Below, piece after piece: positions 13,885-22,239 of a stretch of 49,580 nt of DNA. The translations under genes and the position numbers were made by a program. The stretch comes from DASRRB01 sp036732755 (lineage in GTDB: Bacteria; Planctomycetota; B15-G4; SIAN01). Every line of letters begins with the position of its first letter. Positions within the stretch are counted from its first letter, which is position 1. Below the pieces are notes generated by a model. That model ran no database searches, was not told where the DNA came from, and saw only the letters and a program-made list of their open reading frames with translations. The DNA lies in assembly GCA_036732755.1 (NCBI GenBank), contig DAINBU010000020.1, positions 1 through 49,580 of the forward strand, read 5' to 3'.

Positions 13885-15624
13885 ATGAAGCGCGCGCGCC
13901 TCTGGTCCTACCGCAGCGTCGATCCGGCGGTGGAGCGCGCGCTCGCGACGGGCCTCTCGCTCTCGCCGCTCGCCGCCCGCGTGCTGGCGCTGCGCGGCGT
14001 CACCAGCGCCGACCACGGACGGAGCTTCCTCGACGCGAGCCTGCAGGGGCTCACCGCGCCGTCCGAGCTGCCGCAGATGGCGCAGGCGGTCGAACGGCTC
14101 GTGCGCGCCCTCGCCGCCGGCGAGAAGATCCTGGTCTTCGGCGATTCCGACGTCGACGGCCTCTCGGGCTCGTGCCTGCTCGGGCGCATGCTCGCGGCGC
14201 TCGGCGGCGACGTCGCGGTCCACGTGCCCGAGCGCACCACCGACGGCTACGGCCTCTCGGCGGGCGGCGTCGCGGCGGTGCACCGCCACCAGCCGCGCGT
14301 CCTCGTCACGGTCGACCACGGCGTCACGGCGTTCGCGGCGGTGGGCGAGCTGATGCGCGGCGGCATCGACGTCATCGTCACCGACCACCACCAGAAGCCG
14401 GCCGAGCTGCCGCCGGCGCTCGCGGTCGTGAACCCGCTGCTGCTCGACCCCTCGCACGCGGCGGCGAAGCTCTCGGGCGCCGGGGTCGCCTTCAAGCTCG
14501 CCTGCGGGATCTTCGAGACGCTGCCCCCCGCGAAGAAGCAGACGCCGGCGCTGCGCCAGGTGCTGCGAGAGGGGCTCGCCCTCGCGGCGATGGGGACGGT
14601 CGCCGACGTGGTCGCGCTGGTCGGAGAGAACCGCCTCCTGGTGCGCCACGGCCTGAAGCAGCTCGAATCGACCTCGCTGCCGGGGCTGCGCGCGCTGCGC
14701 CGCGCGGCCGGCCTCGACGGCCGCGCGCTCGAGGCGGAGGACGTCTCCTTCGGCCTCGCGCCGCGCCTCAACGCCGCCGGCCGGCTCGGCCGCGTCGACG
14801 TGGCGCGGCGCCTGCTCATGACGGGCGACGACGGGGAGGCGCGCCGCCTCGCCGACGAGCTCGAGTCGATGAATCAGCAGCGCCGCACGATCGAGGGACG
14901 CGTCTTCGAGCTCGCGCGGCAGCGCCTCGCCGAATGGCCGAAGGACGCGCCGGTGGTCGTGCTGAGCGACGAGGGCTTCCACGCCGGCGTGATCGGCATC
15001 GTGGCGGCGAAGCTGGTCGGCCTGACCGGCAAGCCGGTGCTGCTGATCTCGACCGCCGGCGCGGTCGCGCGCGGCTCGGGCCGCTCGGTGCCCGGCTTCG
15101 ACCTGGCGCGCGCCCTCTCCAGGGCGGGCGACCTCGTGCTCTCGTGCGGCGGCCATGCGGCCGCGGCGGGGCTCGAGATGGAGCCGGCGCGCGTCGACGC
15201 GCTGGCCCGCCGCCTCGCCGAGAACGCCGCGCAGGACTTCCGCGACCCGGCGCCGCCGACGCTGCAGATCGACTCCGAGGTGCTGCTGCACGAGATGCAT
15301 CCGCGCCTGCTCGACGAGCTGCGTCGCCTCGGGCCGTGGGGCGAGGGCCATCCGCAGCCGGTCTTCGCGGCGAGCGACGTCGAGCTGGCGGCGCCGCCGC
15401 GCCGCGTCGGCAAGGACGGCGGCCACCTGCAGCTGCGCCTGAAGAACGGCGCGAAGAGCCTCCCCGCCATCGCGTTCGGCTTCGGGGCGCAGGCGGAGAG
15501 CGTCGCCAACGGCCGCCTCTCGCTCGCCTTCACGCCGCGCCCGTCGACCTACGCCGGCCCCGCCGTCGTCGAACTGGTGGTCGCCGACCTGAAGAGCACG
15601 AGCGCGGCAGAAGCGGCGACCTGA
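13885..15624 (+). CDS. recJ: Single-stranded-DNA-specific 5'-3' exonuclease RecJ
   Basis: This 579-residue DHH/DHHA1 enzyme degrades ssDNA 5' to 3' in recombination and mismatch or base-excision repair. Core motifs: VFGDSDVDGLSGS (motif I, usually GDYDxDG; Tyr replaced by Ser), VTVDHGVTA (motif II, often Asn or Cys where this has His), VTDHHQ (DHH), GTVADVV, APRLNAAGR, then DHHA1 SCGGHAAAAG and a C-terminal OB-fold (from about residue 460). Start ATG 13885 has a GGGGGGA purine run 8 bases upstream; the open frame extends far upstream but does not code there. It is divergent from selA and converges on murB, with the two stop codons 15 bases apart. Confidence 0.93.
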   Translation: MKRARLWSYRSVDPAVERALATGLSLSPLAARVLALRGVTSADHGRSFLDASLQGLTAPSELPQMAQAVERLVRALAAGEKILVFGDSDVDGLSGSCLLGRMLAALGGDVAVHVPERTTDGYGLSAGGVAAVHRHQPRVLVTVDHGVTAFAAVGELMRGGIDVIVTDHHQKPAELPPALAVVNPLLLDPSHAAAKLSGAGVAFKLACGIFETLPPAKKQTPALRQVLREGLALAAMGTVADVVALVGENRLLVRHGLKQLESTSLPGLRALRRAAGLDGRALEAEDVSFGLAPRLNAAGRLGRVDVARRLLMTGDDGEARRLADELESMNQQRRTIEGRVFELARQRLAEWPKDAPVVVLSDEGFHAGVIGIVAAKLVGLTGKPVLLISTAGAVARGSGRSVPGFDLARALSRAGDLVLSCGGHAAAAGLEMEPARVDALARRLAENAAQDFRDPAPPTLQIDSEVLLHEMHPRLLDELRRLGPWGEGHPQPVFAASDVELAAPPRRVGKDGGHLQLRLKNGAKSLPAIAFGFGAQAESVANGRLSLAFTPRPSTYAGPAVVELVVADLKSTSAAEAAT

Positions 15625-15642
15625 GCGGCGCGCGCCGCTCAG
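15621..15642. terminator. Palindromic hairpin over the recJ and murB stop codons
   Basis: CTGAGCGGCG (15621-15630) is perfectly complementary to CGCCGCTCAG (15633-15642) with only CG between. Both stop codons (TGA 15622-15624; TCA 15639-15641) are in the stem. It probably ends transcription from both sides, but it lacks T-tracts. Same design as the hairpin at 6398-6418. Confidence 0.5.
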
Positions 15643-16481
15643 CTCCAGATCTCGACCTCGAGCTCGAGCTCGACGCCGCAGGCGTCGCGCACGCGGTCGC
15701 GCACGATGCCGATCAGCTCGAGGAAGTCGCGCCCGGTCGCGCCGCCGACGTTCACGAAGTAGTTGGCGTGCACCGGCGAGACGAGCGCCCCGCCCATGCG
15801 CGTCCCCTTGAGTCCCGCCTGGTCGATCAGCCGTCCCGCCGGCCGCTCGGGCGAGGGGTTGCGGAAGATGCAGCCGGCCGAGGGGAGGTTCAGCGGCTGC
15901 GTCGTCTTCTTGTGCCGCATCACCTCGGCGATCCGGTCGAGCGGCCGCGTCGCCGTCGCCGGCGCGAGCTCGACCTTCGCCGAGAGGACCACGTCGTCCC
16001 AGAAGGGGCTCTTGCGGTAGACGAAGTCGGCGGGCGAGACGTCGCGCGTGACGCGCGTGCCGTTCGGCGCGAGCAGGGTGACCTCGCGCAGCACCGCGCC
16101 GATCGTCCCCCACTTGCCGCCGGCGTTGATGCGGATCGCGGCGCCGACCGTGCCAGGCACGCCGGCGCAGCACTCGAGCCCGGTCAGCCCGCGGCGCGCC
16201 GACTCGTGGACGATCCGGCCGAGCTGCGCGCCGGCCTGCACCTCCCAGAGCGTGTCGGTGAGGCGCGTCGAGCCGCGCAGCGCGCCCGTCCGCACCACCG
16301 GCTCGGCGAGCTCGCCCTCGAGCGCGACGATGTTGCTGCCGCCGCCGAGCAGGCGCGGCGCGCGGCCGCGCGCGCGCAGCCGGTCGAGCGTCGCGACCAG
16401 CTCGTCGAGCGAGGCGGGTTCGTGGACCTCGCCGGCCGTCCCGCCGACGCGCGCGGTCAGCGTGCGGGAGAGGTCAAGCAA
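15639..16481 (-). CDS. murB: UDP-N-acetylenolpyruvoylglucosamine reductase
   Basis: MurB (280 residues) is the FAD enzyme that reduces UDP-GlcNAc-enolpyruvate to UDP-MurNAc with NADPH in the cytoplasm. FAD-binding motifs LGGGSNIV and GLECCAGVPGTVGAAIRINAGG are clear, as is the catalytic-serine block LPSAGCIFRNPSP and the C-terminal GLKGTRMGGALVSPVHANYFVN. The length and the YRKSPF segment with a short domain 3 point to the type II (shorter) MurB found outside enterobacteria. It overlaps murC by 8 bases and is the last gene of this dcw cluster; ddl, ftsQ, ftsA and ftsZ do not follow. Confidence 0.96.
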   Translation of the reverse strand: MLDLSRTLTARVGGTAGEVHEPASLDELVATLDRLRARGRAPRLLGGGSNIVALEGELAEPVVRTGALRGSTRLTDTLWEVQAGAQLGRIVHESARRGLTGLECCAGVPGTVGAAIRINAGGKWGTIGAVLREVTLLAPNGTRVTRDVSPADFVYRKSPFWDDVVLSAKVELAPATATRPLDRIAEVMRHKKTTQPLNLPSAGCIFRNPSPERPAGRLIDQAGLKGTRMGGALVSPVHANYFVNVGGATGRDFLELIGIVRDRVRDACGVELELEVEIWS

Positions 16482-17889
16482 CGCCCGCCTCCCGAGTCGC
16501 GCCGCGCAGCTCCTCGGCGAGATCGTCGATGTCGCCGGCGCCCATCAGCACGACGACGTCGCCCTCCCTCGCGAGGCCGCGCACGGTCGCGAAGACGTCG
16601 TCGAGGCCGTGCGCGCGCACCGGCGTGCGGCCGCTGCCGGCGATCGCCTCGAGCAGGCGCGCCGTCTCGTGCTCGACCCCCTCCTGCGACTCGCGGACGC
16701 TGAAGATGTTGGGGACGACCACCTCGTCGAACAGCGCCAGCTCGCGCGCGAACTCGGAGCGGAAGTCGCGGGTGCGGCTGGCCTGGTGGGGCTGGAAGAC
16801 GACGATCAGCCGCTGGCCCGGCGCGCTGGCGCGTAGGGCGAGGCGCACCGCGCGGATCTCGGTCGGGTGGTGCGCATAGTCGGAGAGGAAGTGGACGCCG
16901 CCGCGCGTGCCGAGCGGCTCGAGGCGGCGCCGCACGCCGCGCGCGGCGCGGATCGTCGCCTCGATCGCGGCCGGCGCGACGCCGAGCGCGAGTGCGGCGG
17001 TCGCGGCGAGCGCGGCGTTGACGAGGTTGTGGACGCCCGGCAGCGCGGGGGCGAGCTCGAGCGGCGCGTGGCCGCGCACGGTGAGCCGGCCGCGCAGGCC
17101 GCGCTCGTCCGCCGCGAGCGGCTCGAGGCGCGCGTCGGCGTCCGCCGACTCGCCGACCACCAGCACGCGCCCGCCGACGACGGCGAGGTCGATCTGGCGC
17201 GCCGCCGACTCGTGCAGCACGGCGAAGCCGTCGCGGCGGACGTTGCGCAGGAAGTCCTCGAAGGCGCGCACGACGTTCTCGTGGGTGCCGAAGTAGTCGA
17301 GGTGGTCGGGCTCGACGTTGGTGACCAGCGCGACGTGCGGCTCGAAGTTGGTGAAGCTGCGGTCGTACTCGCACGCCTCGACGACGAACTCCTCGCCGCG
17401 GCCGGCGCGGCCCGGCAGCTCCCACGCGAGCGGGAAGCCGCCGACCACCGCGCTCGGGTCGCGGCCTCCCGCGATCAGGAGGTCCGCGACCAGCGTGGTC
17501 GTCGTCGTCTTGCCGTGCGTGCCGGCCACCGCGACGCAGCGGCGTCTCCGCGTCTCGTCGCCGAGGAACCGGGCGTACTTGCGGATCGGGATCTCGCGCG
17601 CCGCAGCGCCGGCGAGCTCGGGATGGTCGAGGCCGGCGGCCGCCGTGTGGATCAGCGAGTCGGCGCCTTCGTGGAGGTGCGCCGCGTCGTGGCCGATCTC
17701 GATCCTCGCGCCGCGGGCGCGCAGGAGCTTCAGCAGCGCGCCGTCCTTCTGGTCGCAGCCCGAGACGAGGTCGCCGCGCCCGAGCAGGTACGCGGCGAGC
17801 GACGCCATCCCGCTGCCGCCGATGCCGACCAGGTGGAGGCGGCGCGCGCCGGGCTGCGCCGCTGCGGTCCCCGTCCCCGAGCCGACCAC
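16474..17889 (-). CDS. murC: UDP-N-acetylmuramate--L-alanine ligase
   Basis: MurC (471 residues) adds L-Ala to UDP-MurNAc using ATP. Domain order is typical: N-terminal UDP-binding Rossmann (LHLVGIGGSGMASLAAYLLGRG), central ATPase (AGTHGKTTTTT, EACEYDRSF, TNVEPDHLDYF) and C-terminal ligase domain (LSDYAHHPTEI). VEACEYDRSF and DYAHHPTEI separate MurC from the other Mur ligases. The GTG at 17889 is preceded by GGAGGGAGC. A 70-base GC-rich gap separates it from murG; no promoter is obvious. It overlaps murB. Confidence 0.96.
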   Translation of the reverse strand: MVGSGTGTAAAQPGARRLHLVGIGGSGMASLAAYLLGRGDLVSGCDQKDGALLKLLRARGARIEIGHDAAHLHEGADSLIHTAAAGLDHPELAGAAAREIPIRKYARFLGDETRRRRCVAVAGTHGKTTTTTLVADLLIAGGRDPSAVVGGFPLAWELPGRAGRGEEFVVEACEYDRSFTNFEPHVALVTNVEPDHLDYFGTHENVVRAFEDFLRNVRRDGFAVLHESAARQIDLAVVGGRVLVVGESADADARLEPLAADERGLRGRLTVRGHAPLELAPALPGVHNLVNAALAATAALALGVAPAAIEATIRAARGVRRRLEPLGTRGGVHFLSDYAHHPTEIRAVRLALRASAPGQRLIVVFQPHQASRTRDFRSEFARELALFDEVVVPNIFSVRESQEGVEHETARLLEAIAGSGRTPVRAHGLDDVFATVRGLAREGDVVVLMGAGDIDDLAEELRGATREAGVA

Positions 17890-17959
17890 GCTCCCTCCCG
17901 CCGCGCCGCCGCGCGCCCCCGCCCCGCCCCTTTCGATCCCGACCGCCCCTGCGCTCGAT

Positions 17960-19105
17960 TCAGCCCGTCCCCTGCGCCCCGGCTCTCCAAGCCGCCTCGA
18001 CTGCCGTCGCGTCGGTCGGGATCTCGAGGTCGAGCAGCCGCTCGATCTCCTCGACGATCCGCCGGGTCGAGTCGCGCCGCGACAGCGACAGCGCGATGCG
18101 GCCGCGCCGCTCGAGGTCTTCGAGGTCGGCCAGCCGCGGCAGCACGTGGCGCGGCACGAAGTCGTCGCCCGACTCGCGCTCGCGCACCATCCAGGCGGCG
18201 CCGGCGTCGGCGAGCATGCCGGCGTTGCGCTCCTGGTGCAGGTCCTCGTGGTGCGGGTAGGGGACGAACAGCGCCGCGCGCCCCGCCGCCGCGATCTCGG
18301 CCACCGTCATCCCACCGCCGCGCGCGACGATCAGGTCGGAGGCGGCGTAGAGCGTCCCCATCTCGTCGCTGAAGGGGACCACGCGCGCGTCGACGCCCGC
18401 CATCGCGTAGGCGTGGTGGACGCGCTCTTCGTCGCGCGTGCCGGTGACGTGCACGAGGGTCAGCGGCGCCGCCGCGGCGAGCGCCGCAGCGCCCGCGATC
18501 ATGCGCTCGTTGATCGCCTGCGCGCCGAGGCTCCCGCCGAGCACGAGCAGGACGCGCCGGTGCTCGTTCAGGCGCAGGCGCGCACGCGCCTCCTGCTTGC
18601 CCGGCAGCACGTCGAACTTGAGCGGCATGCCGGTGACGGCGACGCGCGCGGCCGGAAGGTGGCCGTCGGCCGCCGGCTCCCACTGCGTGAAGATCCGTTT
18701 CGCGAACGGCGCAGCGAGGCGCACCGAGCGGCCGGCCAGCGCGTTCGACTCGAGGATCACCATCGGGACGCGCAGCCGCGCGAGGCGCGCGATGAAGGCG
18801 ACGTAGCCGCCGAGGAAGACCAGGAGGTCGGGCGAGAGCTCGGCGAGCACGCGCGACGCGCTCCAGAAGGCGCGCACGTAGAGGTCGGCGCGCCACGGCG
18901 CCGGGCGCGAGCCCATGCCGGGGAAGAGCTCGAGGCAGGTCGCCTCGGGCGGGACGAAGTTCTTCTCGACCTCGCGGCCGGCGATCAGGAACTCGGCGCG
19001 CCAGTCGGGATGGCGGCGCAGGAGGGCGTCGCGCAGGACGACGCCGGGCTGGAGGTGCCCGCCCGTCCCGCCGCCGACGAACACGAGCGTGCGCGCATGC
19101 GCCAT
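17960..19105 (-). CDS. murG: Lipid II synthase: UDP-GlcNAc transferase MurG
   Basis: MurG (381 residues) transfers GlcNAc to lipid I on the inner face of the membrane, giving lipid II. It is a two-domain GT-B fold: GGGTGGHLQP loop (residues 10-19), FLGGYVAF and LESNALAG in the N-domain, and VLGGSLGAQAIN, ARGGGMTVAEIAAAGRAALFVPYPH, DLHQERNAGML in the C-domain, where the HHEDLHQ stretch replaces the usual ..DNHQ. The ATG at 19105 shares a base with the stop of the LysM gene (TGATG); longer upstream frames overlap that gene and are not coding. Confidence 0.95.
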   Translation of the reverse strand: MAHARTLVFVGGGTGGHLQPGVVLRDALLRRHPDWRAEFLIAGREVEKNFVPPEATCLELFPGMGSRPAPWRADLYVRAFWSASRVLAELSPDLLVFLGGYVAFIARLARLRVPMVILESNALAGRSVRLAAPFAKRIFTQWEPAADGHLPAARVAVTGMPLKFDVLPGKQEARARLRLNEHRRVLLVLGGSLGAQAINERMIAGAAALAAAAPLTLVHVTGTRDEERVHHAYAMAGVDARVVPFSDEMGTLYAASDLIVARGGGMTVAEIAAAGRAALFVPYPHHEDLHQERNAGMLADAGAAWMVRERESGDDFVPRHVLPRLADLEDLERRGRIALSLSRRDSTRRIVEEIERLLDLEIPTDATAVEAAWRAGAQGTG

Positions 19106-19866
19106 CAGGGGATCCGGATCTTGCTGCCCGCCTTGAGGTCGCTCGGCGCGCGCAGCTGGTCGCGGTTCGCCTGGAACAGGTCGATCCAGCGCGCGCGATC
19201 GCCGTAGTACCGCTCGGCGATCGACTGCAGCGTATCGTCCGCGACGACTTCGTGAAGTCGTGTCGTCGTCGCCTCGCGGGCCGGCGCGACGCGCGCCGGC
19301 GGCGGCACCTTGAGCTCCTGGCCGAGCTTGAGCCGTTTCGGGTTGACCCCCGGGTTCCACTGGATCAGCGCGCGCCACTGGTTGGCGTCGCCGAGCTCGC
19401 GCGCGGCGATCTTCTGCAGGGTCTCGCCCTTCTGCACCACGACGACGCGCGGCTCGATGCTCGAGCCCGGCGGCGGCGGCGCGAGCGGCGCCGGCCGGCC
19501 GGCCACGCGCACCGGCGGCTCGAAGAAGTCGAAGTCGGCGCGGCGCGCCTCGGCGCGCGCGGGGCGGACCTTTGCTTCGGGAGCGGGCGCGGCGGGGGCG
19601 ACCTCGCCGCCGCCGGGGGCGTCGACGCGGCGCAGGTTGCCGCTGCGCGCGAGCGCGGCTGGCGGCCGCTCCGGGATCTCGGCCGGCGCGCCGGCCAGGC
19701 GGTCGCTCGCGAAGGCGACCGAACGGAACGGCGGCGTCCTCCCTTGCACCGCGTGGAGCAGGCAGGCGACGCCGAGCACCAGCGCGGCGGCCAGCGCGAG
19801 CACGCCGTAGCGCTCGAGGTCGCCGAGCTCGAAGGGCATTCCGGAACGACTGGGGCGACGCTTCAT
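19105..19866 (-). CDS. Membrane-anchored protein with two LysM domains, inside the dcw cluster
   Basis: This 253-residue protein has one N-terminal membrane helix (about 20-39, YGVLALAAALVLGVACLL), a Pro/Ala-rich linker, and two LysM domains at about 138-187 (VVQKGETLQKIAARELGDANQWRAL...LKLGQELKVP) and 204-253 (HEVVADDTLQSIAERYYGDRARWIDL...LKAGSKIRIP). LysM binds GlcNAc-containing glycans, mostly peptidoglycan. It has no hydrolase or FtsQ POTRA domain. It sits 10 bases after ftsW (AGGAG precedes its ATG) and overlaps murG, so it is part of the dcw transcript. A septal peptidoglycan-binding role in place of missing division genes is possible but only inferred. Confidence 0.85.
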   Translation of the reverse strand: MKRRPSRSGMPFELGDLERYGVLALAAALVLGVACLLHAVQGRTPPFRSVAFASDRLAGAPAEIPERPPAALARSGNLRRVDAPGGGEVAPAAPAPEAKVRPARAEARRADFDFFEPPVRVAGRPAPLAPPPPGSSIEPRVVVVQKGETLQKIAARELGDANQWRALIQWNPGVNPKRLKLGQELKVPPPARVAPAREATTTRLHEVVADDTLQSIAERYYGDRARWIDLFQANRDQLRAPSDLKAGSKIRIP

Positions 19867-19876
19867 GCGCGGCTCC

Positions 19877-21124
19877 TCATGCGGCGGCCCCCGCCGGGCC
19901 GCCCTCGACGCCGAGCTCGGGCGACTCGAGATCGCTGTGGCGCGCGACGCTGAGCACCAGGCCGACGCCCAGGCAGAGCACCGCGAGCGAAGAGCCGCCG
20001 GAGCTGACGAACGGCAGCGGGATCCCCTTGACTGGCGCCCAGCGCACGGCGACGAATACGTTCATCAGGGCCTGCATCGCGATCGTGATGAGCACTCCCG
20101 CCGTCAGGAAGAAGCCGAAGCGGTGGCGGACTCCCAGGAGCACGCGCCTCCCGCTCCATAGCAGGAGCGCGAAAAGGAAGACGACGACCGTCGTGCCGAC
20201 GAATCCCAATTCCTCCCCCACCACGCTCAGGATGAAGTCGTTCTCGCTCTCGGAGAGAAAAAAGAGCTTGTGGCGGCCAGCGCCCAGTCCGACGCCGACC
20301 ACGCCACCCACGTGCAGCGCCGACTCGGCGTAGTCGATCTGCTGGAGCGGCCCGGTCGCGACCGGCGCGGCGCGGGCGTGGTGGTCGACGAAGGTGCCGA
20401 AGCGGTTGAAGATGTACTGCGTGTTCTTGCTGGTCCAGAGGAAGCCGAGCGCCGGCCCGCCGCCCAGCACCAGCAGCAGGAAGAGATGGCGCACGCGCGC
20501 GCCGGCGAGCAGCAGCAGCAGGAAGCCGAGCGCCGCCAGCAGCACGAAGGTCCCGAAGTCGGTCTCCAGCAGGATCAGCGCGCCGGGGACGAGGACCGCG
20601 ACGGCGGCCGGCAGGAACGTGCGGCGGAAGTCGGCGCCGACGTCGGGCGTGCGCGCGATGTAGGCGGCGAGGAAGACGATCAGCGCGAGCTTCGCGACCT
20701 CCGACGGCTGCAGCGCGAAACCGAGCAGCGGCGCGGTCGCCATCCAGCGCCTCGAGCCGTTCACCTCGAGACCGACCTTCGGGAGGAGGACCAGCGCGAG
20801 CAGCGCCAGCGCGACCACGTAGAAGTGCCACGAGTGGCGCAGGATGCGGCGCAGGTCGAGACGCGACGCGACGAGCATGAGCACGAGCCCGACCGCCACC
20901 TTCTTCAGGTGGCTGATCAGCGGCGACCACGACGTGACGCCGGCGCGCCCCCCCTCGGCCGCCTCGACGGCCGCGGCGCTCCACACCATCACCGTGCCCA
21001 GGCCGAGCAGGATCAGGACGCACGCGAGCAGCGTGAAAGCGCTGCGCTCGAGCTCGTGCGGCTCGGTGTAGCCCTCCTCGATCGCGGTCACGGTGCCGGT
21101 CGCGTCCAATCCCGTTCCCCTCAT
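19877..21124 (-). CDS. ftsW: SEDS-family peptidoglycan glycosyltransferase FtsW
   Basis: FtsW (415 residues), a polytopic SEDS protein with about ten membrane helices, polymerises lipid II at the division site with its partner FtsI. Recognised by LEVNGSRRWM, LQPSEVAKLALIVFLAAY, ETDFGTFVLL, FLSESENDFILSVVGEELGFVG and PVKGIPLPFVSSGGSS, all hallmark SEDS blocks. The N-terminal 30 residues are cytoplasmic. ATG at 21124 overlaps the mraY stop as ATGA; longer in-frame upstream sequence lies within mraY and is spurious. In many clusters murD separates mraY and ftsW; here it is absent. Confidence 0.95.
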   Translation of the reverse strand: MRGTGLDATGTVTAIEEGYTEPHELERSAFTLLACVLILLGLGTVMVWSAAAVEAAEGGRAGVTSWSPLISHLKKVAVGLVLMLVASRLDLRRILRHSWHFYVVALALLALVLLPKVGLEVNGSRRWMATAPLLGFALQPSEVAKLALIVFLAAYIARTPDVGADFRRTFLPAAVAVLVPGALILLETDFGTFVLLAALGFLLLLLAGARVRHLFLLLVLGGGPALGFLWTSKNTQYIFNRFGTFVDHHARAAPVATGPLQQIDYAESALHVGGVVGVGLGAGRHKLFFLSESENDFILSVVGEELGFVGTTVVVFLFALLLWSGRRVLLGVRHRFGFFLTAGVLITIAMQALMNVFVAVRWAPVKGIPLPFVSSGGSSLAVLCLGVGLVLSVARHSDLESPELGVEGGPAGAAA

Positions 21125-22239
21125 CCGAACTTCAGCGTCGCGAGGCCGCACAGCGCGCAGAGCGCCGCGCAGATCCAGAAGCGGACCACGATCGTGACCT
21201 CGTGCATGCCGCCGAACTGGAAGTGGTGGTGCAGCGGCGCGCAACGGAAGATGCGCCGGCCGGTCGACTTGAACGACGCGACCTGCAGGATCACGGAGAG
21301 CGCCTCGGCCACGAACACGCCGCCGACGATCGGCAGCACGAGCTCCTGCTTGGCGACGATCGCGATGTACCCGAGCAGTCCGCCCAGCGCGAGCGAGCCG
21401 GTGTCCCCCAGGAAGACCCTGGCCGGGAAGGCGTTGAACCAGAGGAAGGCGAGCGCGGTGCCGGCGAGCGCGGCGGCGACGATCGCCATCTCCTGCGCGC
21501 CGCGCACGTAGTGGATCGAGAAGTGGCCGGCGTAGTCGGGTCGGCCGACCGCGTAGGAGATCCCGGCGAACGCCGCCGCCGCGAAGATCACGCAGCCGGG
21601 CGCGAGCCCGTCGAGGCCGTCGGTCAGGTTCACCGCGTTGCTGGTCGCGACCATGATCGCGGCCGCGCACGCCACGAACGGCCAGCCGCCCGCCCACGAC
21701 AGGTCGAGCGACGCGCTCGTGAACGGGACGGTGAGCGAGAGGAGCTGCTTCAGGTCGGCGCCGGTCGCGCGCGCCTTCATCGTGACGACCAGGGAGATCG
21801 CGAGCGCCACCGAGACGCCGCACTGGAGCGCGAACTTGCCGCGCCCCGAGATCCCGCTGCGGCCGCGCCGCGTGAGCTTCAGCACGTCGTCGAAGGCGCC
21901 GATCAGGCAGAAGCCGACCGTCCCGAGCAGCGCGTTGGTCACGTACTGGTTCTGCAGGTTGCCGAAGACGGCGACCGCGAGCGCGAGCGGCGGCAGGAAC
22001 ATCACGCCGCCCATGGTCGGGGTGTCGCGCTTGCCCTTGCTCAGCTCGGCCAGCTTCTGCGAGTCGGTCTTCTCGACGATGTCCTGGGTGCGGAAGCGCT
22101 TGAGCGTCCGCACCACGATCGGGCCGATCACCATGCCGAGCGCGAAGGCGGTCACGCCGGCGCCCGCGGTGCGCAGCAGGACGTTGGCGACCGCGTCGCC
22201 GGAGCCGCCGTCGAGCAGCGGTTCAGCGGCCCGCAGCAA
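21121..22239 (-). CDS. mraY: Phospho-N-acetylmuramoyl-pentapeptide transferase (lipid I synthase)
   Basis: MraY (372 residues, about ten membrane helices) moves phospho-MurNAc-pentapeptide to undecaprenyl phosphate. Signature motifs: GKRDTPTMGGVMFL, GAFDDVLKLTRR (DD of the active site), NAVNLTDGLDGLAPG, NAFPARVFLGDTGSLALGG and APLHHHFQ. The called start is TTG 22239, which overlaps murF by 17 bases; a downstream in-frame start cannot be ruled out because the first 15 residues are not conserved. Ends in an ATGA overlap with ftsW. Confidence 0.95.
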   Translation of the reverse strand: MLRAAEPLLDGGSGDAVANVLLRTAGAGVTAFALGMVIGPIVVRTLKRFRTQDIVEKTDSQKLAELSKGKRDTPTMGGVMFLPPLALAVAVFGNLQNQYVTNALLGTVGFCLIGAFDDVLKLTRRGRSGISGRGKFALQCGVSVALAISLVVTMKARATGADLKQLLSLTVPFTSASLDLSWAGGWPFVACAAAIMVATSNAVNLTDGLDGLAPGCVIFAAAAFAGISYAVGRPDYAGHFSIHYVRGAQEMAIVAAALAGTALAFLWFNAFPARVFLGDTGSLALGGLLGYIAIVAKQELVLPIVGGVFVAEALSVILQVASFKSTGRRIFRCAPLHHHFQFGGMHEVTIVVRFWICAALCALCGLATLKFG

